DNA of 37,896 nt from Polyangiaceae bacterium (GTDB lineage Bacteria > Myxococcota_A > Polyangia > Polyangiales > Polyangiaceae): assembly GCA_016933275.1 (NCBI GenBank), contig JAFGBI010000069.1, forward strand, positions 1 to 37,896, read 5' to 3'. A program made the translations under genes and the position numbers. Positions 1 to 8,269 of the stretch are shown here, piece by piece (positions within the stretch are counted from its first letter, which is position 1; every line of letters starts with the position of its first letter). The notes beneath the pieces were generated by a model, which did no database searches, was not told where the DNA came from, and worked only from the letters and a program-made list of their open reading frames with translations.

Positions 1-24
1 AGCGGTCAGCGGTCAGCGGTCAGG
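1..24 (+). repeat. Heptamer tandem repeat (GCGGTCA)x3 at window edge
   Basis: The window opens with three perfect copies of the heptamer GCGGTCA. The same heptamer, or its GCGGTCG variant, follows a CCGGC-GGA-GCCGG hairpin at 21853-21902 (minus orientation) and at 37794-37896 (plus). This is therefore probably the 3' tail of another copy whose hairpin part lies outside the window. Related but imperfect text (cgctgacgcctgatcgctgatggcc) continues to about position 68. Confidence 0.7.
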
Positions 25-128
25 TAGAACGTGGAGACCCGGATCGCTGACGCCTGATCGCTGATGGCCACGAGAACATTGAGAAATCGTCTGCCAGATC
101 CGGTCACGATCACACCGCTGAGGGACTG

Positions 129-240
129 GAGCACCGAACCGGCAGCAGAGCTCGCCCGAGGCGCCGTTGGAAACGTGCCCTCGCTGGACACGGGTCCGTC
201 CTGAGCGGCGCCGTTGCTGTTGGCAACCCGATCGGCGCTC
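129..240 (-). mobile_element. 112-bp MITE-like element, copy A
   Basis: Read on the minus strand this begins GAGCGCCGATCGGGTTGCC and ends CCGGTTCGGTGCTC, so its two ends form an imperfect inverted repeat. It closely resembles copies at 15838-15949 and 27081-27192, and all three cores are exactly 112 bp. Shared internal blocks include GTTGCCAAC near one end and a GTTTCCAACG-type segment in the middle. The middle can fold into a long imperfect hairpin. No coding capacity is apparent. Unlike the other two copies, this one has no 42-bp tail unit attached. Confidence 0.8.
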
Positions 241-707
241 TCGGCCGAGCCTCGGCAATGGAGGCACGCACCACCTGTCATCGGAGGGCCGAGCCGGCCC
301 GGGGACCGAGGGTCGGCTCTGCGAGCCACCACTGGCTCGAACCAGCGATGCCGAACACCGATCGGCCAAGGGGTGGTGGAGTCAGCCCCCACCCGTGGTT
401 CCCTTCTTCGCGCTGCCCTCATCCCCGCGCGTCGCTGTCGCGCGTGGGGGGAGCCAGAACGCTTGGGCCTCCGGCGCGCCGTCGTGCAGATCCGATGGAG
501 TGGCGACCGGGTAGTGGAATGTGGGACCTTGGGTCGACCCTCCCGGGCGCTCTTCCCCGGTCCTGCGGTGAGTCCCCCGCGATGCGGGACTGCCGTGGGG
601 GGGGAGATGGTAGATTGCTCCACTCTCGAAGCAGGGCTCGGCGCTCCGTTCTTCGCGACAACCGACGGCGTTCGTGGTAGCGTCCGTTGGTTCGAGGAGG
701 GGGAGGC
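241..707. other. Gene-free stretch left of the receiver-like gene
   Basis: The overlapping frames here show no recognisable protein and look like chance open frames in GC-rich DNA. One local hairpin is visible at 571-591 (AGTCC..CCGC-gat-GCGGGACT with a two-base bulge), about 115 bases upstream of the GTG start at 708. It could be a terminator remnant or part of a leader, but nothing decides this. A purine-rich ribosome-binding stretch precedes 708. Confidence 0.5.
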
Positions 708-1154
708 GTGGCGCGGATAATGCTTGTGCAGCCGGAGGCAACGCTTCGCCGAACGATGGCGCGCACGATCGCCGCCGCGGGCCACTCCATAATACCCATG
801 ACGACCAGCCACGAGGCGGCGGCGACGGCAGAGGCCTTCGATGTCGGCGTGGTCGATCTCGAACTCCCCGACGGAAGCGGGCTTCATTTGGCGGCGCGGC
901 TCAGTGGGTTCGGGCGCCTTCGCGGTCGCGTTTTCACGGCGAGCCAGCTGGAGAGCGCGGTGGCGCGCCGCGCCGCACCGATGGGTCCCGTGGTCGTTCG
1001 CGGCGCCCCCGCGGCCGTTCTACTGGATGCTATCGATCGCGTGTTGGCCGCCATGGATCGAGCCGCGGAGACGATGCGCTCCGGCGTGCGCCCCTCCGCC
1101 CCGGTTCACCCATGGCCGTTCGCGTCCGGGGCGGCGGGGTCGAAGCAATCCTGA
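708..1154 (+). CDS. Degenerate response-regulator receiver-like protein
   Basis: This 148-residue protein looks like a stand-alone CheY-type receiver domain with an extra tail. The first strand is ARIMLVQPE. The expected phospho-acceptor region is VVDLELPDGSGL, with Asp near residue 50. The acidic pair that binds Mg2+ after strand 1 in ordinary receivers (DD or ED) is replaced by Gln-Pro-Glu, and the usual Lys near the end (KPF) is not evident, so phosphorylation may be weak or absent. The GTG at 708 was chosen because GGAGG at 696-700 lies seven bases upstream; the open frame also extends to an ATG at 687. The last 49 bases overlap the 3' end of the convergent ATPase gene. Its partner kinase, if any, is not adjacent. 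Confidence 0.65.
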   Translation: MARIMLVQPEATLRRTMARTIAAAGHSIIPMTTSHEAAATAEAFDVGVVDLELPDGSGLHLAARLSGFGRLRGRVFTASQLESAVARRAAPMGPVVVRGAPAAVLLDAIDRVLAAMDRAAETMRSGVRPSAPVHPWPFASGAAGSKQS

Positions 1155-3202
1155 ACAGCCGTCCTATCCATCCCGGGTTGCGCGGCGCCAGCACGACGAT
1201 GGCGCCACCAGCTCGACTCGAGTTCGTCGACCAGACGTCGAATCAACACCCGCGGCGGCTCGTTCGAAGCGAGCCATGGTCCAACCTCGAGCGGCCACCC
1301 CGGCCCCCTCACCGCTGCGTGCGTCGCGACGACGCGGGCTACCAGCTCGGCACGGTGCTCCGGCGCGAGTGCGGGCACAGCCAGGGGGGAGAGCCGCATG
1401 AGTCGCCGGCTCAACATCTCCGCGTCCTCCGCGGCGAGCGAATTCCCCATGGTACTCACGTCGTGGAGCAATTCGCCCGCCTCGTAGCGGAGCTTGGCGA
1501 GAGCGCGCGGCGTGCTGGTCATCACCACGCAGGTCGATGGCAAGGCGCCGCCGCAGTAGAACGCTAGCGACCGGAGCGCCGTGCGGCGCGCCGCGCGGGA
1601 GACCCCCGAGACATAGAGGTTCTCCGCCTCGTCGATCAGAAGCACTGGTCCCTGCCAGCGTTGGATGCGCTGGAACAACTCGGTGAGGAGCAGCAGGCGC
1701 GAGTAGGCGTCTCGTCGATGCACCGGCGAGCCTGGCTTGTTCTCGAGGTCGCGGCCGCCGAGGAAGCGTTCGATCCCCGCCGGGACGTCATGGGTGCCGC
1801 GCGTGATGCGAAGCACGCGTTTGGCGGCGATCGATGCCTCGCTGCGCGCCACCGCCACCGCCTCGATCGCTCGCAGGAGCGCGCCGCAGGTCGCTGGCGA
1901 GCGGGTCGCTCGTGCGAGCCACTCGAGCGCAGTCGGGCGACGAGCCATGGGAAGCTCTGAGTCGGCGAGCAGTCTTCCGTAGTGGCGTGCCGGGTTGCCG
2001 AGATCGAGGTTGAGTCGCTCGAGGTTCAGACGGAACACGGGGTGACCCGCCGCGAGCGCGCGGTCGGCGAGGTGGAGCAACAGATGGGTCTTGCCCGTCC
2101 CGTAGTCCCCCTCGAGCACGGAGAAGACGCTGCCGGCGAGGCGCGCGTGGGCAAGGAGGTCGGTGATGACGGCGTCGATGCGTTCGTGACCAACGCTCAT
2201 CGACGCGACCGCCTCCGTCGGCGGCAACCCCTGCGCGACCCGGATGAGGGTACGCAACGCCCTCCGCGCTCGAGCCTCGACCGGCTGCGGGCGGGAACCC
2301 GACGGTGGTCCCTCGTCCGACTCGGCCTGCGCACAACTCCGGTGCGGTGGCGGAGGGGCAGCGGTGCTCGGGGTCTCGATCCGGCTAGCGAGCGCCGGCA
2401 GCGAGCGGAGAGAGGTCTGACCGACGAAGAGACGCTCGCCGCCCGTGATGATGAGACGAGTAGAGGTCATGCCTCGCCCACTGTCGAAATTGTCGATGAG
2501 CTCCCGAAGGAGCGTGTACGCGCGCTCGCGCTGGCGGGGCGGACGTCGGGCCAAATGGTCGCCATCCGTGAGGCAGAGCACCAGTCCCGAGTACCCGAGG
2601 CAGCGGACGAGGCGGGTGAACTCGACCAGCGCCCGTCGCGCCGTACGCTCGGTGAGGGCGCCGCGCAGGGCCGAGTTCGGCTCCACCCGCCCAAGCTCGA
2701 TGCCGTCGAGCCAAGCCTCGAGCCGACGCCCACACCGTTCCGACGTGTCGGCAGCGAGAAGACCGAGACAGAGGGTCGTGAGGTCCCCTGCGACCCCCCA
2801 ACGAACGGCGGCGCGAGCGAAACGCGCGGCGGCTTCGGTGGGATTCCGGCGGGCGAATGCCCGCAAGTTGGCGGCGAGCCCCCGCTCGCCATTCCTGCCG
2901 GCCGTCTCGAAGCCCTCGATGACGGCTCGCACCACCTGATCGAGCTCCGTCAGACTATGCGTGGAGAGCGAGAGCGTCGCGGTGACGAATCCCCAACGCC
3001 GAGCGCGGTCGGTCAGGGCCAACGCGAGATTTTGCTGCTGCTCGGCGCACGTACAAGCGAAGAGGGTGACCTCGGATCCCTCGCTGAGTTTGAGGTCGAT
3101 CAACGCCTGGTCGAGGCGGATGAGCTCATTGGCCGTGGCTGCGGCCTTGTCCCCGGCCCAGTCTTCCCCTCCGGCCCGCTTGCCTTGGTTCGGGTGGACC
3201 AT
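1106..3202 (-). CDS. Two-lobed BrxD/DUF2791-like P-loop ATPase
   Basis: This 698-residue protein contains two related halves. The C-terminal half has an intact Walker A (GDYGTGKT, about residues 365-372) and Walker B (LLIDEAEN, about 521-528). It ends with a PRVLIRRLVDEL motif typical of the DUF2791/BrxD ATPase family. The N-terminal half ends in a region resembling the same family (GLVLCLTDGDHL, then RQRERAYTLLRELIDN, then LIITGGERLF), but its Walker A position has no GxxxxGK motif, so it is probably a pseudo-ATPase lobe. A Pro-rich linker near residues 280-310 joins them. ATG 3202 was chosen because longer versions run into the EVE gene ending at 3286. The gap to that gene is 83 bases, so co-transcription is likely. 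No other BREX component is in the window, and the substrate is unknown. Confidence 0.75.
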   Translation of the reverse strand: MVHPNQGKRAGGEDWAGDKAAATANELIRLDQALIDLKLSEGSEVTLFACTCAEQQQNLALALTDRARRWGFVTATLSLSTHSLTELDQVVRAVIEGFETAGRNGERGLAANLRAFARRNPTEAAARFARAAVRWGVAGDLTTLCLGLLAADTSERCGRRLEAWLDGIELGRVEPNSALRGALTERTARRALVEFTRLVRCLGYSGLVLCLTDGDHLARRPPRQRERAYTLLRELIDNFDSGRGMTSTRLIITGGERLFVGQTSLRSLPALASRIETPSTAAPPPPHRSCAQAESDEGPPSGSRPQPVEARARRALRTLIRVAQGLPPTEAVASMSVGHERIDAVITDLLAHARLAGSVFSVLEGDYGTGKTHLLLHLADRALAAGHPVFRLNLERLNLDLGNPARHYGRLLADSELPMARRPTALEWLARATRSPATCGALLRAIEAVAVARSEASIAAKRVLRITRGTHDVPAGIERFLGGRDLENKPGSPVHRRDAYSRLLLLTELFQRIQRWQGPVLLIDEAENLYVSGVSRAARRTALRSLAFYCGGALPSTCVVMTSTPRALAKLRYEAGELLHDVSTMGNSLAAEDAEMLSRRLMRLSPLAVPALAPEHRAELVARVVATHAAVRGPGWPLEVGPWLASNEPPRVLIRRLVDELESSWWRHRRAGAAQPGMDRTAVQDCFDPAAPDANGHG

Positions 3203-3285
3203 GTGCCGTCGCCTACCGCGGCTTGCCCAGAAACGCGAGCAATCGCGCAGGAGTTCGCTCGGCCGCGCGGACGGGAGCTCGCCGG

Positions 3286-3783
3286 TCAGACGGGGATGCG
3301 CCTCGTTCGGGCGTGCAAGCGGGCACGGGCGAGCCGGAGGACGACGCGGAAGTGAGAAGGCTCCACGGGTTGGATGCTCAGCCGCGCGCCTCGCTGGGTC
3401 ACCATCATCCCGCTGAGTTCTGGATGTTCCTTGAGGATTCCGAGGGGGACGATGGTAGCGAACCGCTCCACGAAGGCCACCTCGACAGACCACCATCGCG
3501 GCGCATCCCTCGTGGCGCGAGGGTCGAAGAAGGGGCTTCGGGCATCGAATTGCGACCGATCGGGGACGGGGCGGGCGGCGATGCGGAGCAGTCCCGCCGC
3601 ACCCGGCGGCTCGACACTCGAGTGGTAGAAGATCGCGAGATCATCGACGGCGAGCTGGTCGCGGATCAGGTTTCTTGCTCGATAGTTGCGCACGCCGTCC
3701 CATGCGGTGTGCCCATCACGCTCGAGGTCGGCGATGGAGTAGGTGCTCGGCTCGGATTTCAGCAGCCAGAAACGACCCGTCAT
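3286..3783 (-). CDS. EVE domain protein
   Basis: This 165-residue protein begins TGRFWLLKSEPSTYSI, the hallmark start of EVE-domain (thymocyte nuclear protein 1-like) proteins. It continues with AWDGVRNYRARN and LAIFYHSS, which contribute to the base-binding pocket in the family. EVE belongs to the PUA/YTH-like fold and is thought to read modified bases in DNA or RNA. ATG 3783 places the conserved strand at the N-terminus; an in-frame ATG at 3798 is possible. The BrxD-like ATPase lies 83 bases downstream on the same strand. Free-standing EVE genes are common in Proteobacteria with no proven role, so the pairing is suggestive only. The Arg-rich tail after about residue 150 is not part of the conserved domain. 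Confidence 0.88.
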   Translation of the reverse strand: MTGRFWLLKSEPSTYSIADLERDGHTAWDGVRNYRARNLIRDQLAVDDLAIFYHSSVEPPGAAGLLRIAARPVPDRSQFDARSPFFDPRATRDAPRWWSVEVAFVERFATIVPLGILKEHPELSGMMVTQRGARLSIQPVEPSHFRVVLRLARARLHARTRRIPV

Positions 3784-4132
3784 GACGCCACCCGGCATTG
3801 GTACTCGGGACGGTGATCACCAGAGCACGCTGGCAGGCGAATTGACCCAGAGTCACCCGGTGCGCAAGGCAGCGTGATCGCAGGAGCGACCGCTGCGCAA
3901 CGAGGCAGCATGAGGGGCAACAGCGGAGGGAGCAGGGTGTGATTGCCTCCCGGTCCCTCATGTGCCGCAATCCAGCAACGGGCGAAAGAATTGTCACTCC
4001 CCGAAATCCCCGCAGCCGTGATAAAGCGCCTGGCCGCTGCCGGACTTGCGCTACACTTCCTCGGGCGGCGTCGCGCGCGTTGTGGTATGCCGGGCGTCCG
4101 AAAGGGTTCAGTCAGAAAGGTCGATTGGGGTC
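3784..4132. other. Divergent intergenic region between EVE gene and lipoprotein
   Basis: This region lies between divergently oriented starts at 3783 (minus) and 4133 (plus), so promoters for both should be here. The stretch around 3950-4060 is slightly less GC-rich and includes ttgtcactcc and gataaagc, but no confident -35/-10 pair can be called. Short frames in it resemble nothing known. Confidence 0.5.
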
Positions 4133-5212
4133 ATGCGTCGTAACATTGCTTGGTTCTGCAGCGCGGTGGTGATCGGGGGCGCAACCATCGCGACTTTGGC
4201 TTGCACCGAGGCGCCCGAAGCCACCACGCCGTTCATGACGGGCGGGGTCGCCAACACGGGCGGAGCCCCCAGCGGTGGCAACATGGCGACCGGCGGTTAC
4301 ATGGCCACTGGCGGTTATGTGGTCACTGGCGGTTACATGACCACCGGTGGGTATATGGTCACTGGCGGCTACATGACGACAGGTGGCGTCGGCCTCGCGG
4401 CCACGGGCGGCGTCATGACCACCGGCGGCGTCATGACCACGGGCGGCGCCATGACCACGGGCGGCGTCATGACCACGGGCGGCGTCATGACCACGGGCGG
4501 CGTCATGACCACGGGCGGCTCCGCGCCCACGGGCGGCTCCGCGCCCACGGGCGGCTCCGAACCGACCGGTGGATCGAACCCCACAGGCGGCACTGGACCC
4601 TCGACCGGCGGCACGTCCGGGATCGTTCCGGAGGAAGCGGGAGACGCCTTCATCAAGGACTGGAACGGGAGCGGGGTGATCGGGGCATGGTTCACCTACG
4701 TGGACACCGGCGGCAGCGAGATCACACCGGACGAGGGCGATACGGTCGAGGTCACCGCCGACGGGATCTGTGTCAGCGGCACCGTGGGTGATCCCTGCGC
4801 GACCGATCCGTGCGACTACGACATCTGGGGCGCGGGCCTTGCTTTCCAGGTGTGCGGGGCTCCCGACAGCACCTCCTGGCTGCCCGATGACGTGGCCGAG
4901 GGACTGACCGCTGGCAAGGAGTACAGCGCTGGCGAATGCCCGACGAAGCTCGAGTCAATCAGCAACGTATCCTTCACCCTCGTCGGAGACGCACCGGGGC
5001 TCAGAGTCATCTACAACCTGGGTGGGTCGGGCAACTTCGGCTTCTGCGAGAGTACCTCCAAGTGTAGTGCGTCGGATGCGGAATGGCCGTGGGATGACCC
5101 CGTAGATATGAGCTCGGCCGACACGGAAGTGGTGCAGATCCAGTTCCAGATCCCTGGCCAGGCCAGCGGCTCGTTCGATTTCTGCATCACGGACCTGACA
5201 ATCACCCCATAG
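4133..5212 (+). CDS. Lipoprotein with TGG-rich hexapeptide repeats
   Basis: This 359-residue predicted lipoprotein starts at ATG 4133. The signal peptide has basic residues (MRRN), a hydrophobic core and a lipobox ending TLAC, with Cys24 as the lipidated residue. Residues about 52-160 are a low-complexity tract built on the hexapeptide TGG(V/Y)M(T/A), grading into TGGSAP units. This type of Gly/Thr-rich linker is common in myxobacterial surface lipoproteins. The remaining 190 or so residues form a folded domain with several Cys residues and a beta-rich pattern like carbohydrate-binding modules, although no specific family is recognised. A display or envelope-binding role is inferred. The longer reading frame from 4046 adds a stretch without signal-peptide character and was rejected. 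Confidence 0.82.
   Translation: MRRNIAWFCSAVVIGGATIATLACTEAPEATTPFMTGGVANTGGAPSGGNMATGGYMATGGYVVTGGYMTTGGYMVTGGYMTTGGVGLAATGGVMTTGGVMTTGGAMTTGGVMTTGGVMTTGGVMTTGGSAPTGGSAPTGGSEPTGGSNPTGGTGPSTGGTSGIVPEEAGDAFIKDWNGSGVIGAWFTYVDTGGSEITPDEGDTVEVTADGICVSGTVGDPCATDPCDYDIWGAGLAFQVCGAPDSTSWLPDDVAEGLTAGKEYSAGECPTKLESISNVSFTLVGDAPGLRVIYNLGGSGNFGFCESTSKCSASDAEWPWDDPVDMSSADTEVVQIQFQIPGQASGSFDFCITDLTITP
4405..4530 (+). repeat. 18-bp coding tandem repeat
   Basis: Near-identical 18-bp units reading ATGACCACGGGCGGCGTC follow one another inside the lipoprotein gene and encode the hexapeptide TGGVMT. Units on both sides (from 4286 and to about 4612) are more diverged. The near identity of the central units suggests recent expansion and probable length variation between strains. 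Confidence 0.85.
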
Positions 5213-5659
5213 CCAAGGATCTCTCCCTCCGCCCGATCGTGGGATGATAGAGGGCAGCGCCGGCGGGCGTCGGGTTTGCTTCGTTCCTTCTCTCGCCAAG
5301 CGCCTCGAGCACCGATCGCAGGTCTGCCAACAGGAACAACGGCAACGTGCCTGCGCGGGACGAGGGATCCGTTTAGCCAAAGTCCCGCCCCCTCATTGCG
5401 GTGCGGGTGGCGCCATGGGCTGCCTTCCCGCGGCGCCTTAGGGGAGATCCTAAGGCGCTTCGTGGCTCGGCCTGTTGGTTCTCGCAGCGAGCGACCTGGC
5501 TGCTGCCACGGCGGTGACGAGGAGGTTGCATTCGTATGCAGGATGCCCGCATCATTCATGGGTGATGCAACTGGCCAGCCCGCCGTTGGAGGCTGCTCGG
5601 AAGAGGTGGCACCAGGAACTGATGGGGCAAGGGCGATGGGCTGATGGGGAAGAGATGAA
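5213..5659. other. Intergenic region with hairpin and possible element remnant
   Basis: This 447-bp stretch separates two plus-strand genes. It holds a perfect 10-bp hairpin at 5433-5458 and, at 5307, the sequence GAGCACCGATCG. That sequence matches the left end of the 112-bp element and is followed by a GCCAAC/GGCAACG segment, so it may be a decayed copy without a recognisable right end. Short frames here show no recognisable protein. Confidence 0.5.
5433..5458. terminator. Perfect 10-bp inverted repeat, possible terminator
   Basis: GCGCCTTAGG pairs perfectly with CCTAAGGCGC across a six-base loop (GGAGAT). It lies 221 bases after the lipoprotein stop and about 200 before the next start. 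Only two T residues follow the stem, so intrinsic termination is uncertain. It could also be a dyad operator. Confidence 0.5.
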
Positions 5660-8269
5660 ATGGGTTGGCTGAGAGACCTGATGGCAGAGGCCATTCCACC
5701 CGTGCGAAGCTTCGGTGAGCTCGCACGGAATGCTTTGGCCGACCCAGACTGGCCTTCGGACAATCGCCCGCTTCCTCGTTCCCTCGAAGCCATTCTTGGC
5801 AAGCTCGATCGCAACCTGGAGCTCGGTTGGCTCGGAGATCGGCCCGCAGTTCGGAATGCCCTGGCACGCGCCCTTTCCTGCTGCCCAGAGGATCTCGACC
5901 AGGCGGTGGCCCGGGCAAGGCCAGAAACGGCACGGCATGAAGGACGAATCCGGCTCCATGCGCTGCCGTTCGGCCGGGCAATCGATCTGCGCACAGAGGA
6001 GCTGCCACCAGGGATCCCAACGGAGGTCCTGCACCCGGCTCGATGGGCTCGACTCTGGTGGCAGGCGCCCTCCGGCTCGGGACGCTCCCTCGTGGGCGAG
6101 TGGTTGCGGGCCCGCGGGTTGGCCGAATTCGTGGACACCCCAGCCACCGGAGATCCTTTGGTGGGCGGATTGCGAGGCCGTCCCCGATTCATCGAGCTCC
6201 ATCGCACCAATGAGTCTCGACCATTGGTCGACCAGTCGGTGTGCGTGGCCGCGCCGTTCCCCCCGCTGAACGAGGGATTCGCGGTCGTGCGGTCGCCCCC
6301 GGTGGGAACCTTCCTCCGCGAGCTCCTGGAGTGGATCGCGGCGCGCCTCCCCCACGACAGCAGCTTCGATCCAGAGCGTGCGCTGGTCTGGTTCGAGCGA
6401 GAACGGCTCGCCCGGGGCCTCACTGACACCGTGGGCACGGTGATCGGGATCTGCGGTGCGCTCGACGAGGTCGGTTTTCGCACGGCCATCCAGGAGCCGC
6501 TGGGCGCGTTGGTGCGGGCCCTGCTCGACCGCCGGATCGCGGAGCTCACCGAGCGAGGACACACCGATGCGCCGTGGTTGCGGCGTGCGGCCCAGGAGGT
6601 CCTCGTCGGTCTCGCCGCTAGACTGCTCGGCGATCCGACGGCAGCCTGGCACGAACCCCGAAGCCTCGACGACTGGCTCGCCCTCATCCCGGACGAGTTC
6701 CAGCGTGATGTAGACGTGGACTGGATGCGAGCGCTGCTCGCGACCGCCGACGGCCCCATTCGGGCCCGTGACGTCGAGCGGGCGGCGCGGCGCCTACCCC
6801 CGGGAGCATTTCGCATCGTCCGCGGACTCAGCGCCGCCGGATTCCTGACGACGACCGGACCGAGCGCGGACCTGGCACTCCGACCTCTGTGGTTGGGGCA
6901 GACGCTGGTAGACACGGCGCGCCAGAGGCTCGTCCGTGGCTCGCCGCTCGCGTATGGTGCCGCGCTGCTCTCGCCCGAGGCCGCGGATTCCGTGGCCGAA
7001 GAGCTCCTGCACCGGCTCCGGGCCGACGACCTCGCCACCATCGAAGACGTCCTCGATCTCGACCCCGACGAGAGTGCCGCCGCCTCTGCCGCGTTGGAGG
7101 CGGTGTTCCGCGTCGCCGGCATCGCCGTCCTCGAGGGGAGCGAGCTCCCGACCGAACTGCTCGGGTCGCTCGCCTCTGAGCAGCTGCGCCTCCTCACGTC
7201 GTTCGAAGGCGGGCTGCCGACGCCGCGGGTAGGGCACCGCGCCCGCGCCGGTAGCCTGCTTTCCGACGCGACCTTCTGGCTCGCCGCGCTGGCAATCACA
7301 GAGACCCTCGGCAGCGGTCGCGGCCATTCGGCCCTCGAACCCTGGCGGGCCCCGTCGCCGCCGCCGGGGCTCCGCGAGTTGCTGGACGCGGTGGCCAGCG
7401 AGCTACCCGCGTTCACCGAACCCCGTGCGATCGAGACGTTCGCCCTCGTCGACCGGCTGCGGCGGGTGTTGGGTGAGCTCGCGGAGCCGTGCCACCCGCT
7501 CGAGCGTCCCGGCGCAGTGCTCGACGAGCTCGCGCTCGGCGTCCCGGAATGGCAGAATATCGCCGCGATCGGCGAGGTACCCCACGGATACACCGCCGTC
7601 GCCGTGCTCGCCGAACGTCGCGGCATGGCGTGGAGCGACGTCGCCCGCGAGATCTGGACTGCCTTCATCACGGCTCGGTGTCCCGTGGCGGGGGCCCGCG
7701 CTCTCGATCGCCAGACCGCGTTCGGAGCGGAGCTGTGGAGAGCCGTACCGACGGAGGTATGGGCGGAGCTCATCGCGCGCGACGAGCCCGATCTCGATTT
7801 CACTCACGCCGACCAGGCGACGGTACACGGGCTGACCGCTCGCCTACCGGACGTGGGACCGCGGGTGAGCGAGGCGTTCTGGAATTCCGCACCGTCAGCG
7901 GCAGCCGAGGCCGCCCTCGCCCATGCACCACCCACCACGACCATCGCCGCCACGCGGGCGTGGACCCGTGCTCCGGCCGCGGTCATCGCCGCCCTCCCCG
8001 AGCTGGTCACTCGCCCCGCTGACCTCTCGGCGCTCCTCGCCGCGGCGCCCATCGAGCAGACAGCGGCGATCGCGACCGTCGTCGAGACGGTGCGGCGCGA
8101 CTCCATCCCAGACCGAACGCTGCGCGAAATCAGCCGCTGGGCTCACGCGCGCGTCGCCATGCGAGCCCCCGAGTACGGGCGGGCCTTCTCGCTCCTCGTC
8201 GGGATCGAGCAGGACCTCGCCCGGGTGACGCGGCGGGACCGAGGCCACGCTCAGGGGCACAGATCGTAG
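5660..8269 (+). CDS. Large unknown protein with variant P-loop (STAND-like?)
   Basis: This 869-residue protein matches no family I can name with certainty. Around residues 130-145 it reads LWWQAPSGSGRSLVGEWL, a hydrophobic strand followed by a P-loop-like turn in which the usual GKS/GKT Lys is Arg. No clear Walker B DE motif follows. The rest is almost entirely Leu/Ala/Arg/Glu-rich helix, consistent with a helical repeat or winged-helix effector region. The segment LRPLWLGQTLVD recalls the domain that follows the NTPase core in STAND proteins. There is no signal peptide or membrane segment, so it is probably cytoplasmic. ATG 5660 follows a GGGGAAGAG stretch. The 3' end overlaps the convergent coiled-coil gene by 19 bases. 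The NTPase reading is an inference; a scaffold role is equally possible. Confidence 0.6.
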   Translation: MGWLRDLMAEAIPPVRSFGELARNALADPDWPSDNRPLPRSLEAILGKLDRNLELGWLGDRPAVRNALARALSCCPEDLDQAVARARPETARHEGRIRLHALPFGRAIDLRTEELPPGIPTEVLHPARWARLWWQAPSGSGRSLVGEWLRARGLAEFVDTPATGDPLVGGLRGRPRFIELHRTNESRPLVDQSVCVAAPFPPLNEGFAVVRSPPVGTFLRELLEWIAARLPHDSSFDPERALVWFERERLARGLTDTVGTVIGICGALDEVGFRTAIQEPLGALVRALLDRRIAELTERGHTDAPWLRRAAQEVLVGLAARLLGDPTAAWHEPRSLDDWLALIPDEFQRDVDVDWMRALLATADGPIRARDVERAARRLPPGAFRIVRGLSAAGFLTTTGPSADLALRPLWLGQTLVDTARQRLVRGSPLAYGAALLSPEAADSVAEELLHRLRADDLATIEDVLDLDPDESAAASAALEAVFRVAGIAVLEGSELPTELLGSLASEQLRLLTSFEGGLPTPRVGHRARAGSLLSDATFWLAALAITETLGSGRGHSALEPWRAPSPPPGLRELLDAVASELPAFTEPRAIETFALVDRLRRVLGELAEPCHPLERPGAVLDELALGVPEWQNIAAIGEVPHGYTAVAVLAERRGMAWSDVAREIWTAFITARCPVAGARALDRQTAFGAELWRAVPTEVWAELIARDEPDLDFTHADQATVHGLTARLPDVGPRVSEAFWNSAPSAAAEAALAHAPPTTTIAATRAWTRAPAAVIAALPELVTRPADLSALLAAAPIEQTAAIATVVETVRRDSIPDRTLREISRWAHARVAMRAPEYGRAFSLLVGIEQDLARVTRRDRGHAQGHRS

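Noticed and set aside
1982..3355. 457-codon plus-strand open frame
   Set aside because: It is antisense to the BrxD-like ATPase, whose Walker motifs are clear; the plus frame has no recognisable domain.
1106..3783. Calling this a BREX system
   Set aside because: Only a BrxD-like ATPase is present; no PglX methyltransferase, BrxC, PglZ or BrxL is in the window.
4369..4695. Pro/Val-rich minus-strand protein
   Set aside because: It is the reverse of the lipoprotein's 18-bp repeats; the plus frame has a signal peptide and lipobox.
5011..7803. 930-codon open frame on the minus strand
   Set aside because: It is antisense to the 869-residue plus-strand protein, is dominated by Ser/Arg/Ala, and shows no domain; it is a by-product of high GC codon bias.
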